A program made the translations under genes and the position numbers. From JBBSAT01 sp046351235 (GTDB taxonomy: Bacteria; Myxococcota_A; Polyangia; Polyangiales; Sandaracinaceae), in contig JAXLYV010000004.1 of NCBI GenBank assembly GCA_046351235.1, positions 186,001 to 250,000 on the forward strand: 64,000 nt of DNA, given 5' to 3'. The first letter of the stretch is position 1. Each line of letters opens with the position of its first letter. This document shows, piece after piece, positions 25,443 through 33,944 of the stretch. Under the pieces are notes generated by a model. That model saw only the letters and a list, made by a program, of their open reading frames with translations. It was not told the DNA's origin and did no database searches.

Positions 25443-26732
25443 ATGAGCCCCTCCTCCGCCCTTCCCTCCCCGGCTGCGACCCTCGCCGGCCTCGGGCCCG
25501 GCGTTCCGTCCGGCGGGCGCCCCGATGCAGCGCTGGGCGCCACGCTCCCGGCGCCCTCGATCGACGTCGTGCTGGACGCGACGACGAACTACGGCCGCGC
25601 GCTCCGCACCACGAACGCCTCCATCCTGCCGCGCCTCGAGCGCGTCGGCGCGGCCGGCGCGCGCCTCGTGCCGAGCGAGGGCCAGCGCTACGCGAGCGTC
25701 GAGACGATCGGCCGCGGCGGCATGGGCGAGGTCGCGCTCGTGGAGGACCGCGACATCGGCCGCCAGGTCGCCGTCAAGCGCCTCCTCGGCGGCGCCAGCG
25801 CGCCGAGCGACGTGGCGCGCTTCGTCGACGAGGTGCGCACCGTGGGCCGCCTCGAGCACCCGAACATCGTCCCCATCCACGACGTCGGCGTCGACGAGCA
25901 GGGCCGACTCTTCTTCGTGATGAAGTACGTCGACGGCGAGACGCTCGAGAGCGTGATCGCGCGCCTGCGCGCCGGCGACGCAGCGACCCGGCGCACCTTC
26001 GACGCCACGCGCTGCCTCGAGATCTTCGCCGGCCTGCTCCGCGCGCTCTCGTTCGCCCACGAGCGCGGGATCCTGCACCGCGACGTGAAGCCCACGAACG
26101 TGATGATCGGCCGCTTCGGGGAGGTCGTCTTGATGGACTGGGGCGTGGCGCGGCCGATCGGCGGCGCGCGCGAGGGGAACCAGGCGACGGCGACGACGAG
26201 CGACGAGCGCGCGAGCGTGACGAGCGTCGGCGCGCTCGTCGGCACGCCGCTCTACATGTCGCCCGAGCAGGCGAGCGGACAGAACGACGCGCTCGATGCG
26301 CGCAGCGACCTCTACGCCGCCTGCGCGGTGCTCCACGAGATGCTCGACCGCGGCCACCACCGCTTCGAGAACGAGGCCTCGCTGCCGGCGTTGCTCCACG
26401 CGATCCGCACGACCGACCCCGCGCCACTGTCGAAGATGTTCCCGCACGCGGGCGACGTCCCGGCCGAGATCGTCCACTTCGTGCGCCGCGGGCTGCGCCG
26501 CGATCCGAGTGAGCGCTGGCAGAGCGCGAGCGAGATGCTCGCCGAGCTGCATCGGATCGCGGACGGCCGCTTCCGCGTGCAGTGCGCGGCCACGCTCGGA
26601 AAGCGGGCGATGCGCTCGCTCGGGCGCTTCGTGGACCGGCGCCCGCTCGTCGCGCTCACGCTCGCGGCGGCCACGACGCTCGGCGTCGCCGCCCTCGTCG
26701 TGCACGACCTCGTGGCTCTCGCGCTCTCGTGA
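25443..26732 (+). CDS. Ser/Thr protein kinase with one C-terminal transmembrane helix
   Basis: The product is 429 residues. A low-complexity N-terminus of about 80 residues precedes the kinase domain. The Gly loop is GRGGMGEV (90-97), the ATP-binding Lys is K112 and the catalytic loop is HRDVKPTN (D215). The metal-binding loop is D-W-G (about 231) in place of DFG, a variation often seen in myxobacterial kinases. The P+1 loop is GTPLYMSPEQASG. One hydrophobic helix lies at the C-terminus (about 400-425), with no sensor domain beyond it. The promoter-like motif directly upstream ties it to the ECF sigma gene nearby. Confidence 0.92.
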   Translation: MSPSSALPSPAATLAGLGPGVPSGGRPDAALGATLPAPSIDVVLDATTNYGRALRTTNASILPRLERVGAAGARLVPSEGQRYASVETIGRGGMGEVALVEDRDIGRQVAVKRLLGGASAPSDVARFVDEVRTVGRLEHPNIVPIHDVGVDEQGRLFFVMKYVDGETLESVIARLRAGDAATRRTFDATRCLEIFAGLLRALSFAHERGILHRDVKPTNVMIGRFGEVVLMDWGVARPIGGAREGNQATATTSDERASVTSVGALVGTPLYMSPEQASGQNDALDARSDLYAACAVLHEMLDRGHHRFENEASLPALLHAIRTTDPAPLSKMFPHAGDVPAEIVHFVRRGLRRDPSERWQSASEMLAELHRIADGRFRVQCAATLGKRAMRSLGRFVDRRPLVALTLAAATTLGVAALVVHDLVALALS

Positions 26733-26737
26733 CGATC

Positions 26738-26771
26738 GACCGATGAGTTTCGCGCGCAGCCCCGGTCTCAC
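26738..26771 (+). promoter_or_regulatory. Candidate ECF-type promoter, copy 2
   Basis: GACCGATGAGTTTCG (26738-26752), a 12-nt spacer and GTCTCAC (26765-26771), identical in both boxes and spacing to the motif at 25404-25437. It lies about 60 bp before the ATG at 26831, which has its own AGGAG ribosome-binding site, and would drive the two-gene unit 26831-28438. Confidence 0.6.
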
Positions 26772-26830
26772 GGGACGAGAGCGCAGCAGCAACGCGCACG
26801 AGCCCGACAACCTCTTCAGGAGCCATCGTC

Positions 26831-27505
26831 ATGAGCATCGGCGTCTTCCTCACCGTTCGCGGCCAGTACGTTCCCCAGACCCTCGAGGCGTGCCGCAGCC
26901 TCCACAACGACACGGCCGGCTCGAAGGTCGGCATCGCGGCGGCCCGCGCGCTGGGCGACCTGAGCCACAAGGTCTTCGCGCCGGTCCCTACGCCCCAGAC
27001 GAGCGCGAAGGAGGGCGAGGTCCTCTTCCTCGACTGGTGGCAGGACCCGAAGGGCCTGATGGAATTCTTCGCGAACGAGAACGTCCAGATGCAGGGACAG
27101 AAGCTCTTCAAGTCGCGCGATGCGAGCGTGTGGGTGCCCGCCAAGGGCGCGTTCTCGTACGCGTTGCCCGCGCCCGCGGGGCGCAACGAGCGCTACGTGG
27201 GGATGATCCGCGGGCCCATCGCCTCGCCGGACGCCGCGATCGAGATCTTCCGCAAGGCGGACATGGCCTCGCAACGCACGGCGCGCGCGCGCGGCCTGCT
27301 CTCGCACGAGGTGTTCCTCCGCCTGCACCCGCCCGGGCAGGACGGGCCGCTCGAGCTGCTCGGCGTCGACGTCTGGCACGACGCGGACGGGATGGCCGAG
27401 CACTACGCCGATCCGAACGAGATGCAGGGCATCTCGGGCGCCTTCACGGGCGCGCCCGATCCGAGCGTGTGGGCGCAGGCCCCCGGCCAGTGGTCGGAGT
27501 GGTGA
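26831..27505 (+). CDS. Internally duplicated alpha/beta-barrel-like protein upstream of the ECF sigma gene
   Basis: The product is 224 soluble residues made of two related halves. LSHKVF, then LFLDWWQDPKGLMEFFANEN, MQG and SVWVPA in the first half align with LSHEVF, GVDVWHDADGMAEHYADPNE, MQG and SVWAQA in the second. This size and layout suggest fused ferredoxin-like (ABM-type dimeric barrel) units, although no family is certain. It ends 30 bp before the ECF sigma gene and starts after a promoter-like motif. A small-molecule oxidation or sensing role linked to the sigma factor is plausible inference. Confidence 0.78.
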   Translation: MSIGVFLTVRGQYVPQTLEACRSLHNDTAGSKVGIAAARALGDLSHKVFAPVPTPQTSAKEGEVLFLDWWQDPKGLMEFFANENVQMQGQKLFKSRDASVWVPAKGAFSYALPAPAGRNERYVGMIRGPIASPDAAIEIFRKADMASQRTARARGLLSHEVFLRLHPPGQDGPLELLGVDVWHDADGMAEHYADPNEMQGISGAFTGAPDPSVWAQAPGQWSEW

Positions 27506-27535
27506 GGAGCGCCCGCGGAGCGATACGCTAGGGCG

Positions 27536-28438
27536 ATGGCGGATCCGAGCACGCCGAGCTTCGGTGCGACCTTCGAGCCCTACCGGCGCGAGGTCCGCGC
27601 GCACTGCTATCGCATGCTCGGATCCATCGCCGATGCCGACGACGCGACGCAGGAGGCGATGCTGCGCGCGTTCAAGTCGGAGGCCTCGCTGCGCGACGCG
27701 AAGGCGGCGCGCGCGTGGCTCTACCAGATCGCGACGAACGTCTGCCTCGACCGGCTGGGCCGGCGCACGAGCACCGACGACGTCGCGGCGATCGTCGACC
27801 CCTGTCCCGAGACGATCTGGGAGAGCATGGACGCCGGCCCCGAAGCGAGGATCTCGGCACGCGAGAGCGTCGCGCTGGCCTTCCTCGTCGCGCTCCAGGA
27901 GATGCCGCCGCTCCAGCGGGCCGCGCTCCTTCTCCGCGACGTGCTCGGGTGGTCCGCGGCCGAGACCGCGCAGCTGCTCGACGCCTCGGAGGCGAGCGTG
28001 AACAGCGCGCTCCAGCGCGCACGAGAGAAGTGCGGAGGCGCCGTGAAGCGCCCCGTGTCGCTCGAGCCCTCGATCGAAGATCTGCTCGGTCGCTACGTGC
28101 GTGCGTGGGAGTCGGGCGACGCGAGCGCGTTGACCTCGCTGCTGCGCGACGACGCGCGCCTCACGATGCCGCCCGGCCCGATCGTGGTGGGCTCGCACGC
28201 CATCGCCGAGTTCCTCGCGCCCATCTACGCGCGCCTCGGCACGGTCCGCGTGCTGCGCGTGCCGATGTTCGGCGGCGTGGGCTTCGCTGCGTACGCGCGG
28301 CAGCCGGGCGCCGACGTGCTCACGCCGGTCGTGCTCCAGCACGTGGAGGTGACGCCCGAAGGCATCGTGGCGCTGCACTCGTACCTGCGGCCGGCGCTCT
28401 TCCCGGCCTTCGGGCTGCCCGCGCAGATCGCGGACTGA
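27536..28438 (+). CDS. ECF RNA polymerase sigma factor with a SnoaL-like C-terminal domain
   Basis: The product is 300 residues. Sigma region 2 covers about 12-80 (YRREVRAHCYRMLGSIADADDATQEAMLRAF, then ARAWLYQIATNVCLDRLGRR). Region 4 covers about 118-172 (LQEMPPLQRAALLLRDVLGW, then ASVNSALQRAREK). A SnoaL-like domain covers about 185-300 (YVRAWESGDASALTSLLRDDARLTMPP). This layout matches the TIGR02960/SigG-type ECF group, in which the C-terminal domain is thought to replace a separate anti-sigma factor. No anti-sigma gene is adjacent. Probable targets are the two identical motifs just upstream. Confidence 0.9.
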   Translation: MADPSTPSFGATFEPYRREVRAHCYRMLGSIADADDATQEAMLRAFKSEASLRDAKAARAWLYQIATNVCLDRLGRRTSTDDVAAIVDPCPETIWESMDAGPEARISARESVALAFLVALQEMPPLQRAALLLRDVLGWSAAETAQLLDASEASVNSALQRAREKCGGAVKRPVSLEPSIEDLLGRYVRAWESGDASALTSLLRDDARLTMPPGPIVVGSHAIAEFLAPIYARLGTVRVLRVPMFGGVGFAAYARQPGADVLTPVVLQHVEVTPEGIVALHSYLRPALFPAFGLPAQIAD

Positions 28439-28560
28439 CGCCTGTTTCGGGCGTCACTCCCTCGTCACGGAAGGTGCATCGGGAACCGGTCGTTCTCTGG
28501 GCGACACGAAGAGAACGCCACCCGACGCAGACCGCGTGCGTCGCGACGAACGGAGCGCCC

Positions 28561-29475
28561 ATGCCCCTGTACGACCTGTTCCCTTGGAACATCTCGTCCC
28601 CGGCCGCGTATCTGTCCTTCTACGCCCTGCTCGCGATCGGCGCGCTCCTCGCGCTGCGCGCGTACACGCGCGCCGTCCTCGAGCCCGTGCCTCCGCCCGC
28701 TTCGCTCGAGCGCCCGAAGGGCGAGGGCCCCTATCGCATCTCGCGCCGAGGGCGCGCGCGCACCCTGCCGCAAGCGCTCGAGCTCGCGGAGCTGCGCGCC
28801 GGCACGAGCGGGGTGCGCGATGCGATCCTCGCCGCGCTCGCCGCGAGCGGCGTTCTCCGCGCCGAGAAGAACGGCCTCGTGCTCTCCGACGTCGCCTCGG
28901 AGGACCCCGAGGTGCGCCCGCTGCAAGAATCGCTGCTGGCCCGCGACGCGCGTCGCGATCGGAGCGTCGTGGACGCCGCGACGTCGATCGCGCGCGAGCT
29001 CGGCCCGACGCTCCGCGAGTCACTGACCCGCGCTGGGCTCCATCCGACGAAGGCGCAGCGCGCTCGCGCGTGGCGCGCCGGCCTCGCCGTCGGCGCTGCG
29101 CTCGCCTTCGTCGGGCTCGTCCGCATCACGCGTGGGCTCTCGCTCGACCACCCGGTCACCTTCGCGATGATCGAGACGCTCGTCGCCGCGGCGCTCGCGC
29201 TCGCCGTCGGCGCGCACGTGCCACGCAGCCGCGCCGGCACGCGCCACCTCGAGGGGCTCGCGGTCGACGCGCTCCCGGCCGCCGTCCGCGCACGCAGCAG
29301 CGCACGCGTGTCGATGATCGATGCGGCGCTCGCGTCGGCCATCCTCGGCGTGACGGCCGGACACGCGGCCACGAGCGTCGCGCAGGCCGCGAGCGCCGTG
29401 CTCCACCAGGGCTCCGGCGACGGGGGCTGCGGCGGGGGCGGGTGTGGCGGCTGTGGCAGCGGCTGCGGCGGCTGA
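28561..29475 (+). CDS. TIGR04222-like membrane protein with a Gly/Cys-rich C-terminus
   Basis: The product is 304 residues. One transmembrane helix lies near the N-terminus (about 15-40). A soluble region (LELAELRAGTSGVRDAILAALAASGVLRAEKNGL) follows, then two more hydrophobic segments (about 175-195 and 205-225). The tail is Gly/Cys only (GGCGGGGCGGCGSGCGG). Similar proteins with this helix-winged segment and Gly/Cys tail are described as TIGR04222 membrane proteins. Their function is not known. ATG 28561 starts an N-terminus of the expected type (MPLYDLFPWNISSPAAYL). Confidence 0.8.
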   Translation: MPLYDLFPWNISSPAAYLSFYALLAIGALLALRAYTRAVLEPVPPPASLERPKGEGPYRISRRGRARTLPQALELAELRAGTSGVRDAILAALAASGVLRAEKNGLVLSDVASEDPEVRPLQESLLARDARRDRSVVDAATSIARELGPTLRESLTRAGLHPTKAQRARAWRAGLAVGAALAFVGLVRITRGLSLDHPVTFAMIETLVAAALALAVGAHVPRSRAGTRHLEGLAVDALPAAVRARSSARVSMIDAALASAILGVTAGHAATSVAQAASAVLHQGSGDGGCGGGGCGGCGSGCGG

Positions 29476-29483
29476 GACGCGCG

Positions 29484-30362
29484 TCAGGGCGGGCCGAAGA
29501 GCGCGCGCCCGAGCTCGCCGACGGAGCGCGACGCTCGCACGTGGCGCGCGAGCTCGCGGTACGGCTGGACGAGCACGAAGAAGGGGCGCCGCGCATCGTC
29601 GGGGGAGGCCCATCCGTAGCTCGTCTCGACGTCGCTCCGCTCGGCGGCGTAGGTGCCGAAGAGCCGATCGAAGACCAGCGTCATGCCGCCGAAGTTCTTG
29701 TCGCGATACACGCTCGCGTTCGCGTGGTGCACGCGATGCGCCGAGGGCGTGTTGAGGATCCCCTCGAGCGGGCCGAGCGGCGGCACCCACGCCGCGTGGA
29801 GCCAGACCTGGTAGAGGAGCGTGAGCGTGTAGACGCCGAGGATGCGCTCCGGCGCGAAGCCGAAGAGCGCGAGCGGCGCGAAGAACGCGAGCGTCATCGT
29901 CACGCGGCCGGTCCAGCCGAGCCGGAACGCCGCCGCGAGCGTGAGCTCGGAGGAGCTGTGGTGCACGGCGTGCGACGCCCAGAGCCAGCGCACGCGATGC
30001 GCGGCCCGGTGCGAGGTGTAGTGCCCGAGCTCGAGCCCGAGCAGCAAGAGCGCCCAGGTCCACCACGCGTCCGGCAGATCGACGACTCGATGCGCGAAGA
30101 AGAAGGACGCGAAGGGCAAGGTCAGCCAGAGCGGCGCGCGATCGACGAGCCGCCGGCCGAAGGCGAGGAACATCGAGGTGAGCGCCGATCGCACGTCGTA
30201 GGCGTGGCCGCGGCGCCGCTGGACGAGCGCCTCGATCAGCGTGAGCGCCACGACGAAGAAGGCGCCCAAGAGCTGTGCCTGTCGTGCCGTCTCTCCGAGC
30301 GCCTCTCCCACGCGCCGAGGATACGGCGTCCGTGCGACTGCCGCCGCCACGGCCGAGCCCAC
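29484..30362 (-). CDS. Fatty acid hydroxylase/sterol desaturase-family membrane enzyme
   Basis: This 292-residue polytopic protein has the histidine boxes of the di-iron hydroxylase superfamily: HYTSHRAAH (about 153-161), HAVHH (about 170-174) and HRVHHANA with NFGG and FDRLFGTY further on. These coordinate two irons for O2-dependent hydroxylation or desaturation of lipids. It starts at GTG 30362, 27 bp after the large kinase gene on the same strand, so it is likely co-transcribed with that kinase. Sterol or ornithine-lipid modification is possible; the substrate is unknown. Confidence 0.88.
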   Translation of the reverse strand: MGSAVAAAVARTPYPRRVGEALGETARQAQLLGAFFVVALTLIEALVQRRRGHAYDVRSALTSMFLAFGRRLVDRAPLWLTLPFASFFFAHRVVDLPDAWWTWALLLLGLELGHYTSHRAAHRVRWLWASHAVHHSSSELTLAAAFRLGWTGRVTMTLAFFAPLALFGFAPERILGVYTLTLLYQVWLHAAWVPPLGPLEGILNTPSAHRVHHANASVYRDKNFGGMTLVFDRLFGTYAAERSDVETSYGWASPDDARRPFFVLVQPYRELARHVRASRSVGELGRALFGPP

Positions 30363-30389
30363 CGCGCCCGGCGGCGCGCGAGCGCGTCG

Positions 30390-33300
30390 CTAGGGCGCTC
30401 GCTCTCCCGCGTCGATCGCGTCGAGCAGCGATCGCACGCGCGCGTGCTCCCTCGTATCGCCCAGCACCTCGAGCTGGACGAGCGCGAGCGCCAGCGCGCG
30501 ACGCGCCAGGCCTTTCTCGCTCGCATCGATCGCGTGGCGAGCCGCCAGCTCTGCGCGCCGCGCGATGTCGGGATGGGCGAACGTGCGCTTGTCGAGGTGT
30601 GCACACGCCGCGGCGAGCCGCGTGGAGGCCTCGTCGAAGTCGCGCGTCGCGGCGGCGCACTCGACCAGATCGACCTGGATGGCGCTCCAGAGGCCCCACG
30701 CTTGCTGCGTCTGCGCCTCGCCGAGCGCGCGCAGCAGATGCGGGCGCGCGCGGGCCGGATCACCCTCGTCGATCGCGAGCACCCCCAGGTTCGACTCGAG
30801 GCTCGCACGCTCGGCCGGCGTCGTCGCGAGCGCGAGGCCGGCCTCGAAGTGAGCCGCCGCGGCAGCGGCTCGTCCGCTCGCGTGCGCGAGCCCGCCTCGC
30901 TCGTTCTGGGTCATCGTGAAGCCGCGACGGTTTCCGATGCTCTCGAACAGGCGCGCGGCCTCGATGAGCATCGGCTCCGACGACAAGTCGCCCTGCTTGC
31001 GACGGGCGATGGCGACTCCGACGAGACTGCGCGCCTGCCCCCACGCGTCTCCGAGGCGCCCGAAGAGCATGCTCGCCTCCTCGTAGCTGCGCTCGGCAGC
31101 GCTCGCGTGGGCCTGGTACTGGAGCGCGTGACCGAGCTCGAGGAGACAGCGCGCCACCTCGCTCTCGTCGTTCGCCTCGCGGGCGAGCGCGAGCGCGCGA
31201 CGCACGGGCCCGATCGCGTCGTCACCGCTCGCCGTCCATCCGAGACGTCCCCGGATTCGGAGCAGTGCGATGCGGGTCGAGGGCCGACACCTGGCCTCGT
31301 CCAGCCCGGCGACGAGCGCGGCCGCGCTCGCGTAATCGCCCGCGTAGCAGTGCGTGGTCGCGCGCGCGACGATCTCGCGCAACCGGCGCTCCTCCGGGTC
31401 GACCGCGGCATCGCGCCCCGCCCGCTCGCTCTCGGCGATCAGAGCGTCCACGAGCGCGGGGTCCTCGCGACGCGCCGCCTCCTCGATGGCGATCGAGTAG
31501 AGCTCGAGGGCCTCGCCGAGCCGGCCCGCGGTGCGCAGATGACGAGCGCGCCGCGCGGCGATCCCCGGCGACGTCGCCGGATGCGCGGCCCGCAGCGCGG
31601 CCTCGGCCGCCTCGTGCAACGCGACGAGCACGCCGCTCTCTCGCCCCATCACGAGGAGCGTCTCACGCAAGAGCACGTGCACGAACCGCCACCCGCGAGC
31701 GCTCGGGATCACGAGGCGGCGGCGCACCAGCTCCGCGAGACAATCGTCCCCGAGACCGCCCGGGCCGGCCCCGAGCCGCTCGCAGGCGAGCGCGTGCTCG
31801 CGCGCATCCACTTCGAGCCCGAGCGTGGCCGCCAGCGCGAGCGCGAGGAACGACGATCGGCCGAAGGAGACGAGCACGCTCTCCACTCGCTCGCGCCAGA
31901 CCGTCGTGAGCTCGGACGGGACGAGGAGCTCGCCCACCACCTCGAGCCCGTCCGGCGTCGACACGAGCATCCCGCGCTGGGCCCAGCTCGTCACCAGCTG
32001 CACCGCGAGGAGCGGGTTGCCGGCGAGGCGCTCGGAGAGGTGCGACGCCGTGCTCGGAAGGAGCTGGAGCGGCCCGCCGAGGAGCGCGCGCATGTCGGGG
32101 AGCTCGAGCGCGCCGAGCACGAGCGTGGTCGCGTGGGCCTCCCAGCGCCGGACCGACGCGCCCGTCGTACGGACGTCGTCGGCCAGCACGTCGTCGCGCA
32201 TCGTCGCCACGACGAGCAGCGGCGTCCGCCGCCACATCTCGTGCGCGACGAGCGTCTCGACGAGCTCGAGCGCGTGGGGGTCCTCCTGCACGTCGTCGAG
32301 CCAGATCACGAGCGGCCGCGTCGCACAGGCCGCGAGCAGCCGGGCGACGAGCGCGTGACGCTCCGCGAGCGTGTCGTGCGCCGACGACCCCGCCTCGCCG
32401 CGCAACATCCCCGCGAGCGCGATCCGATCGACGAGCGGCACCTCGCTTCCACCGAGCGCGCGCTCCACCACGAGCCCGAGGCTCTCGGGCTCGACGTGCT
32501 CGCAACCGAGGTAGCGCGTCCACATCCCCGACAGCCCCGCCGTCCCGTCCCCGCCGGATGAGAAGCGCGCCGTGAGGACGTTCGCGAGGCCGAGCTCGTG
32601 GGCGCGTTCCGCGAGCCACTGCGCCAGGTGGCTCTTGCCGGTGCCCGACGGGCCCCGCAGGAGACAGAGGCGCCCCGTCCTCGTGCTCGCGGCCTCGCGC
32701 AGGAGCTCCCAGAGCGTGCGTTGCGGCTCCGCGCGCCCCACCACCGGCATGATCCGCAGTGCGAGCAGGGACGCTCGCTCGGGCGCGTAGCGTGGAAGCG
32801 GGGTCGCCCCGAGCTCCGGCCAGCGCTCGGGGAGCGTCGCGTCCGCGAGGAGAAACCCCCGCGCAGGAGGCGGAGAGCCGTCGGCGCGCCCGAGCACGAG
32901 GCTCAAGGTGCGCGAGTCCGCCCGCACCGGCGCGGTGTCTACCGCGACCGGCGCCGTGCTCGGCTCGGCGTCCCCCAGCGCGTGCAGCGAGTCGAGCGCG
33001 TCGTGCGCGCGCTGGAATCGGTCGACGGGCGCCTTCGCGCAGAGCCGGGCGAGCCACGCGTCCATCCCCTTCGGCACCGCGAAGCGCGCGCCCACGATCG
33101 GGGGCAGTGGCGCGTGCGCGTGCATGAACACGAGGTCGTGAGCGCTGCCTTCGAAGGGCGCGCGGCCGCACACGAGCTCGTACGCGGTGATGCCGACGGC
33201 GTAGAGGTCGGTCCAGGTGCCGACGAGCTCACCCAGGCCGAGCTGTGCCTCGGGCGCGGCGTACGCGCGCGTGCCCCAGACTTGCCCCGCGGCGGTCGGG

Positions 33301-33797
33301 CCCGAGCGCACGCGCGCCACGCCGAAGTCGGAGAGCTTGGCGACGTCGTCGTGGTCCCCGCCGACGAGCAGCACGTTGCTGGGCTTCACGTCGCAATGGA
33401 GGATGCCGCGCGCGTGCGCGTGAGCGAGCGCCGAGAGAATCGCCGCCAACGCGGTGCGCGCCTCGGCGAACGAGCGCGGTGCCCGTTCGTGGAGGGCGGC
33501 ACGGGCCCACTCCATGACCAGATAGGGGCGCAGGCCTCCCGGCCCGGGGCCGGTGATGCCGTAGTCGACGAGGCGCACCACGTGGGGATGCGACAGCTGG
33601 GCAATCGCCTGCACCTCGGCCTGGAAGCGCAGATGAAAGGCGGGGCTCGTGGCCAGATGCGCGCGCAGGAGCTTCACGGCGACGGCTCTTCCCGTGCCCA
33701 GGTCGTCGGCGTACCAGACCTCCCCTTGTCCGCCCGCCGCGACCCGGGCATGGAGCTTGAAACCCTCGATCTCCGGGATCTCGCTCGCGCCCGACAA
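30390..33797 (-). CDS. Ser/Thr kinase fused to AAA ATPase and TPR-like repeats (non-RD loop)
   Basis: The product is 1135 residues. The kinase domain covers about 10-275: Gly loop AAGGQGEV (20-27), K42, catalytic loop HCDVKPSN with D136, and DFG at about 157. The usual Arg before the catalytic Asp is Cys135. An AAA/STAND-type ATPase follows, with Walker A GPSGTGKS (about 383-390) and IWLDDVQEDP as Walker B. The C-terminal 500 residues are Ala/Arg-rich helical repeats of TPR type. The layout resembles PknK-like and myxobacterial transcription-linked kinases. It is divergent from the FHA-sigma54 activator gene, 147 bp apart. Confidence 0.9.
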   Translation of the reverse strand: MSGASEIPEIEGFKLHARVAAGGQGEVWYADDLGTGRAVAVKLLRAHLATSPAFHLRFQAEVQAIAQLSHPHVVRLVDYGITGPGPGGLRPYLVMEWARAALHERAPRSFAEARTALAAILSALAHAHARGILHCDVKPSNVLLVGGDHDDVAKLSDFGVARVRSGPTAAGQVWGTRAYAAPEAQLGLGELVGTWTDLYAVGITAYELVCGRAPFEGSAHDLVFMHAHAPLPPIVGARFAVPKGMDAWLARLCAKAPVDRFQRAHDALDSLHALGDAEPSTAPVAVDTAPVRADSRTLSLVLGRADGSPPPARGFLLADATLPERWPELGATPLPRYAPERASLLALRIMPVVGRAEPQRTLWELLREAASTRTGRLCLLRGPSGTGKSHLAQWLAERAHELGLANVLTARFSSGGDGTAGLSGMWTRYLGCEHVEPESLGLVVERALGGSEVPLVDRIALAGMLRGEAGSSAHDTLAERHALVARLLAACATRPLVIWLDDVQEDPHALELVETLVAHEMWRRTPLLVVATMRDDVLADDVRTTGASVRRWEAHATTLVLGALELPDMRALLGGPLQLLPSTASHLSERLAGNPLLAVQLVTSWAQRGMLVSTPDGLEVVGELLVPSELTTVWRERVESVLVSFGRSSFLALALAATLGLEVDAREHALACERLGAGPGGLGDDCLAELVRRRLVIPSARGWRFVHVLLRETLLVMGRESGVLVALHEAAEAALRAAHPATSPGIAARRARHLRTAGRLGEALELYSIAIEEAARREDPALVDALIAESERAGRDAAVDPEERRLREIVARATTHCYAGDYASAAALVAGLDEARCRPSTRIALLRIRGRLGWTASGDDAIGPVRRALALAREANDESEVARCLLELGHALQYQAHASAAERSYEEASMLFGRLGDAWGQARSLVGVAIARRKQGDLSSEPMLIEAARLFESIGNRRGFTMTQNERGGLAHASGRAAAAAAHFEAGLALATTPAERASLESNLGVLAIDEGDPARARPHLLRALGEAQTQQAWGLWSAIQVDLVECAAATRDFDEASTRLAAACAHLDKRTFAHPDIARRAELAARHAIDASEKGLARRALALALVQLEVLGDTREHARVRSLLDAIDAGERAP

Positions 33798-33944
33798 CGT
33801 CTCAGGATTCTACAGCGAGCGGGGCCGCGCGGCGCGCGACGAGGAATTCCTCGGAAGACCACGGCATGGACATCGAGAGCGTTGCCTCTCGAGCAACAGC
33901 CGCGCGAGCCATCGGTGCTAGGATCCTGCAGAGGTAGAGGCGGG

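Noticed and set aside
26140..26170. D-W-G in place of D-F-G in the 25443 kinase as a sign of inactivity
   Set aside because: The metal-binding Asp, Lys and HRD are intact, and DWG is common in active bacterial kinases.
32598..33940. Long open frame in front of and in frame with the FHA-sigma54 activator
   Set aside because: It is antisense to the kinase gene and Arg-rich. The true activator start is GTG 33945 with a ribosome-binding site and the FHA domain soon after.
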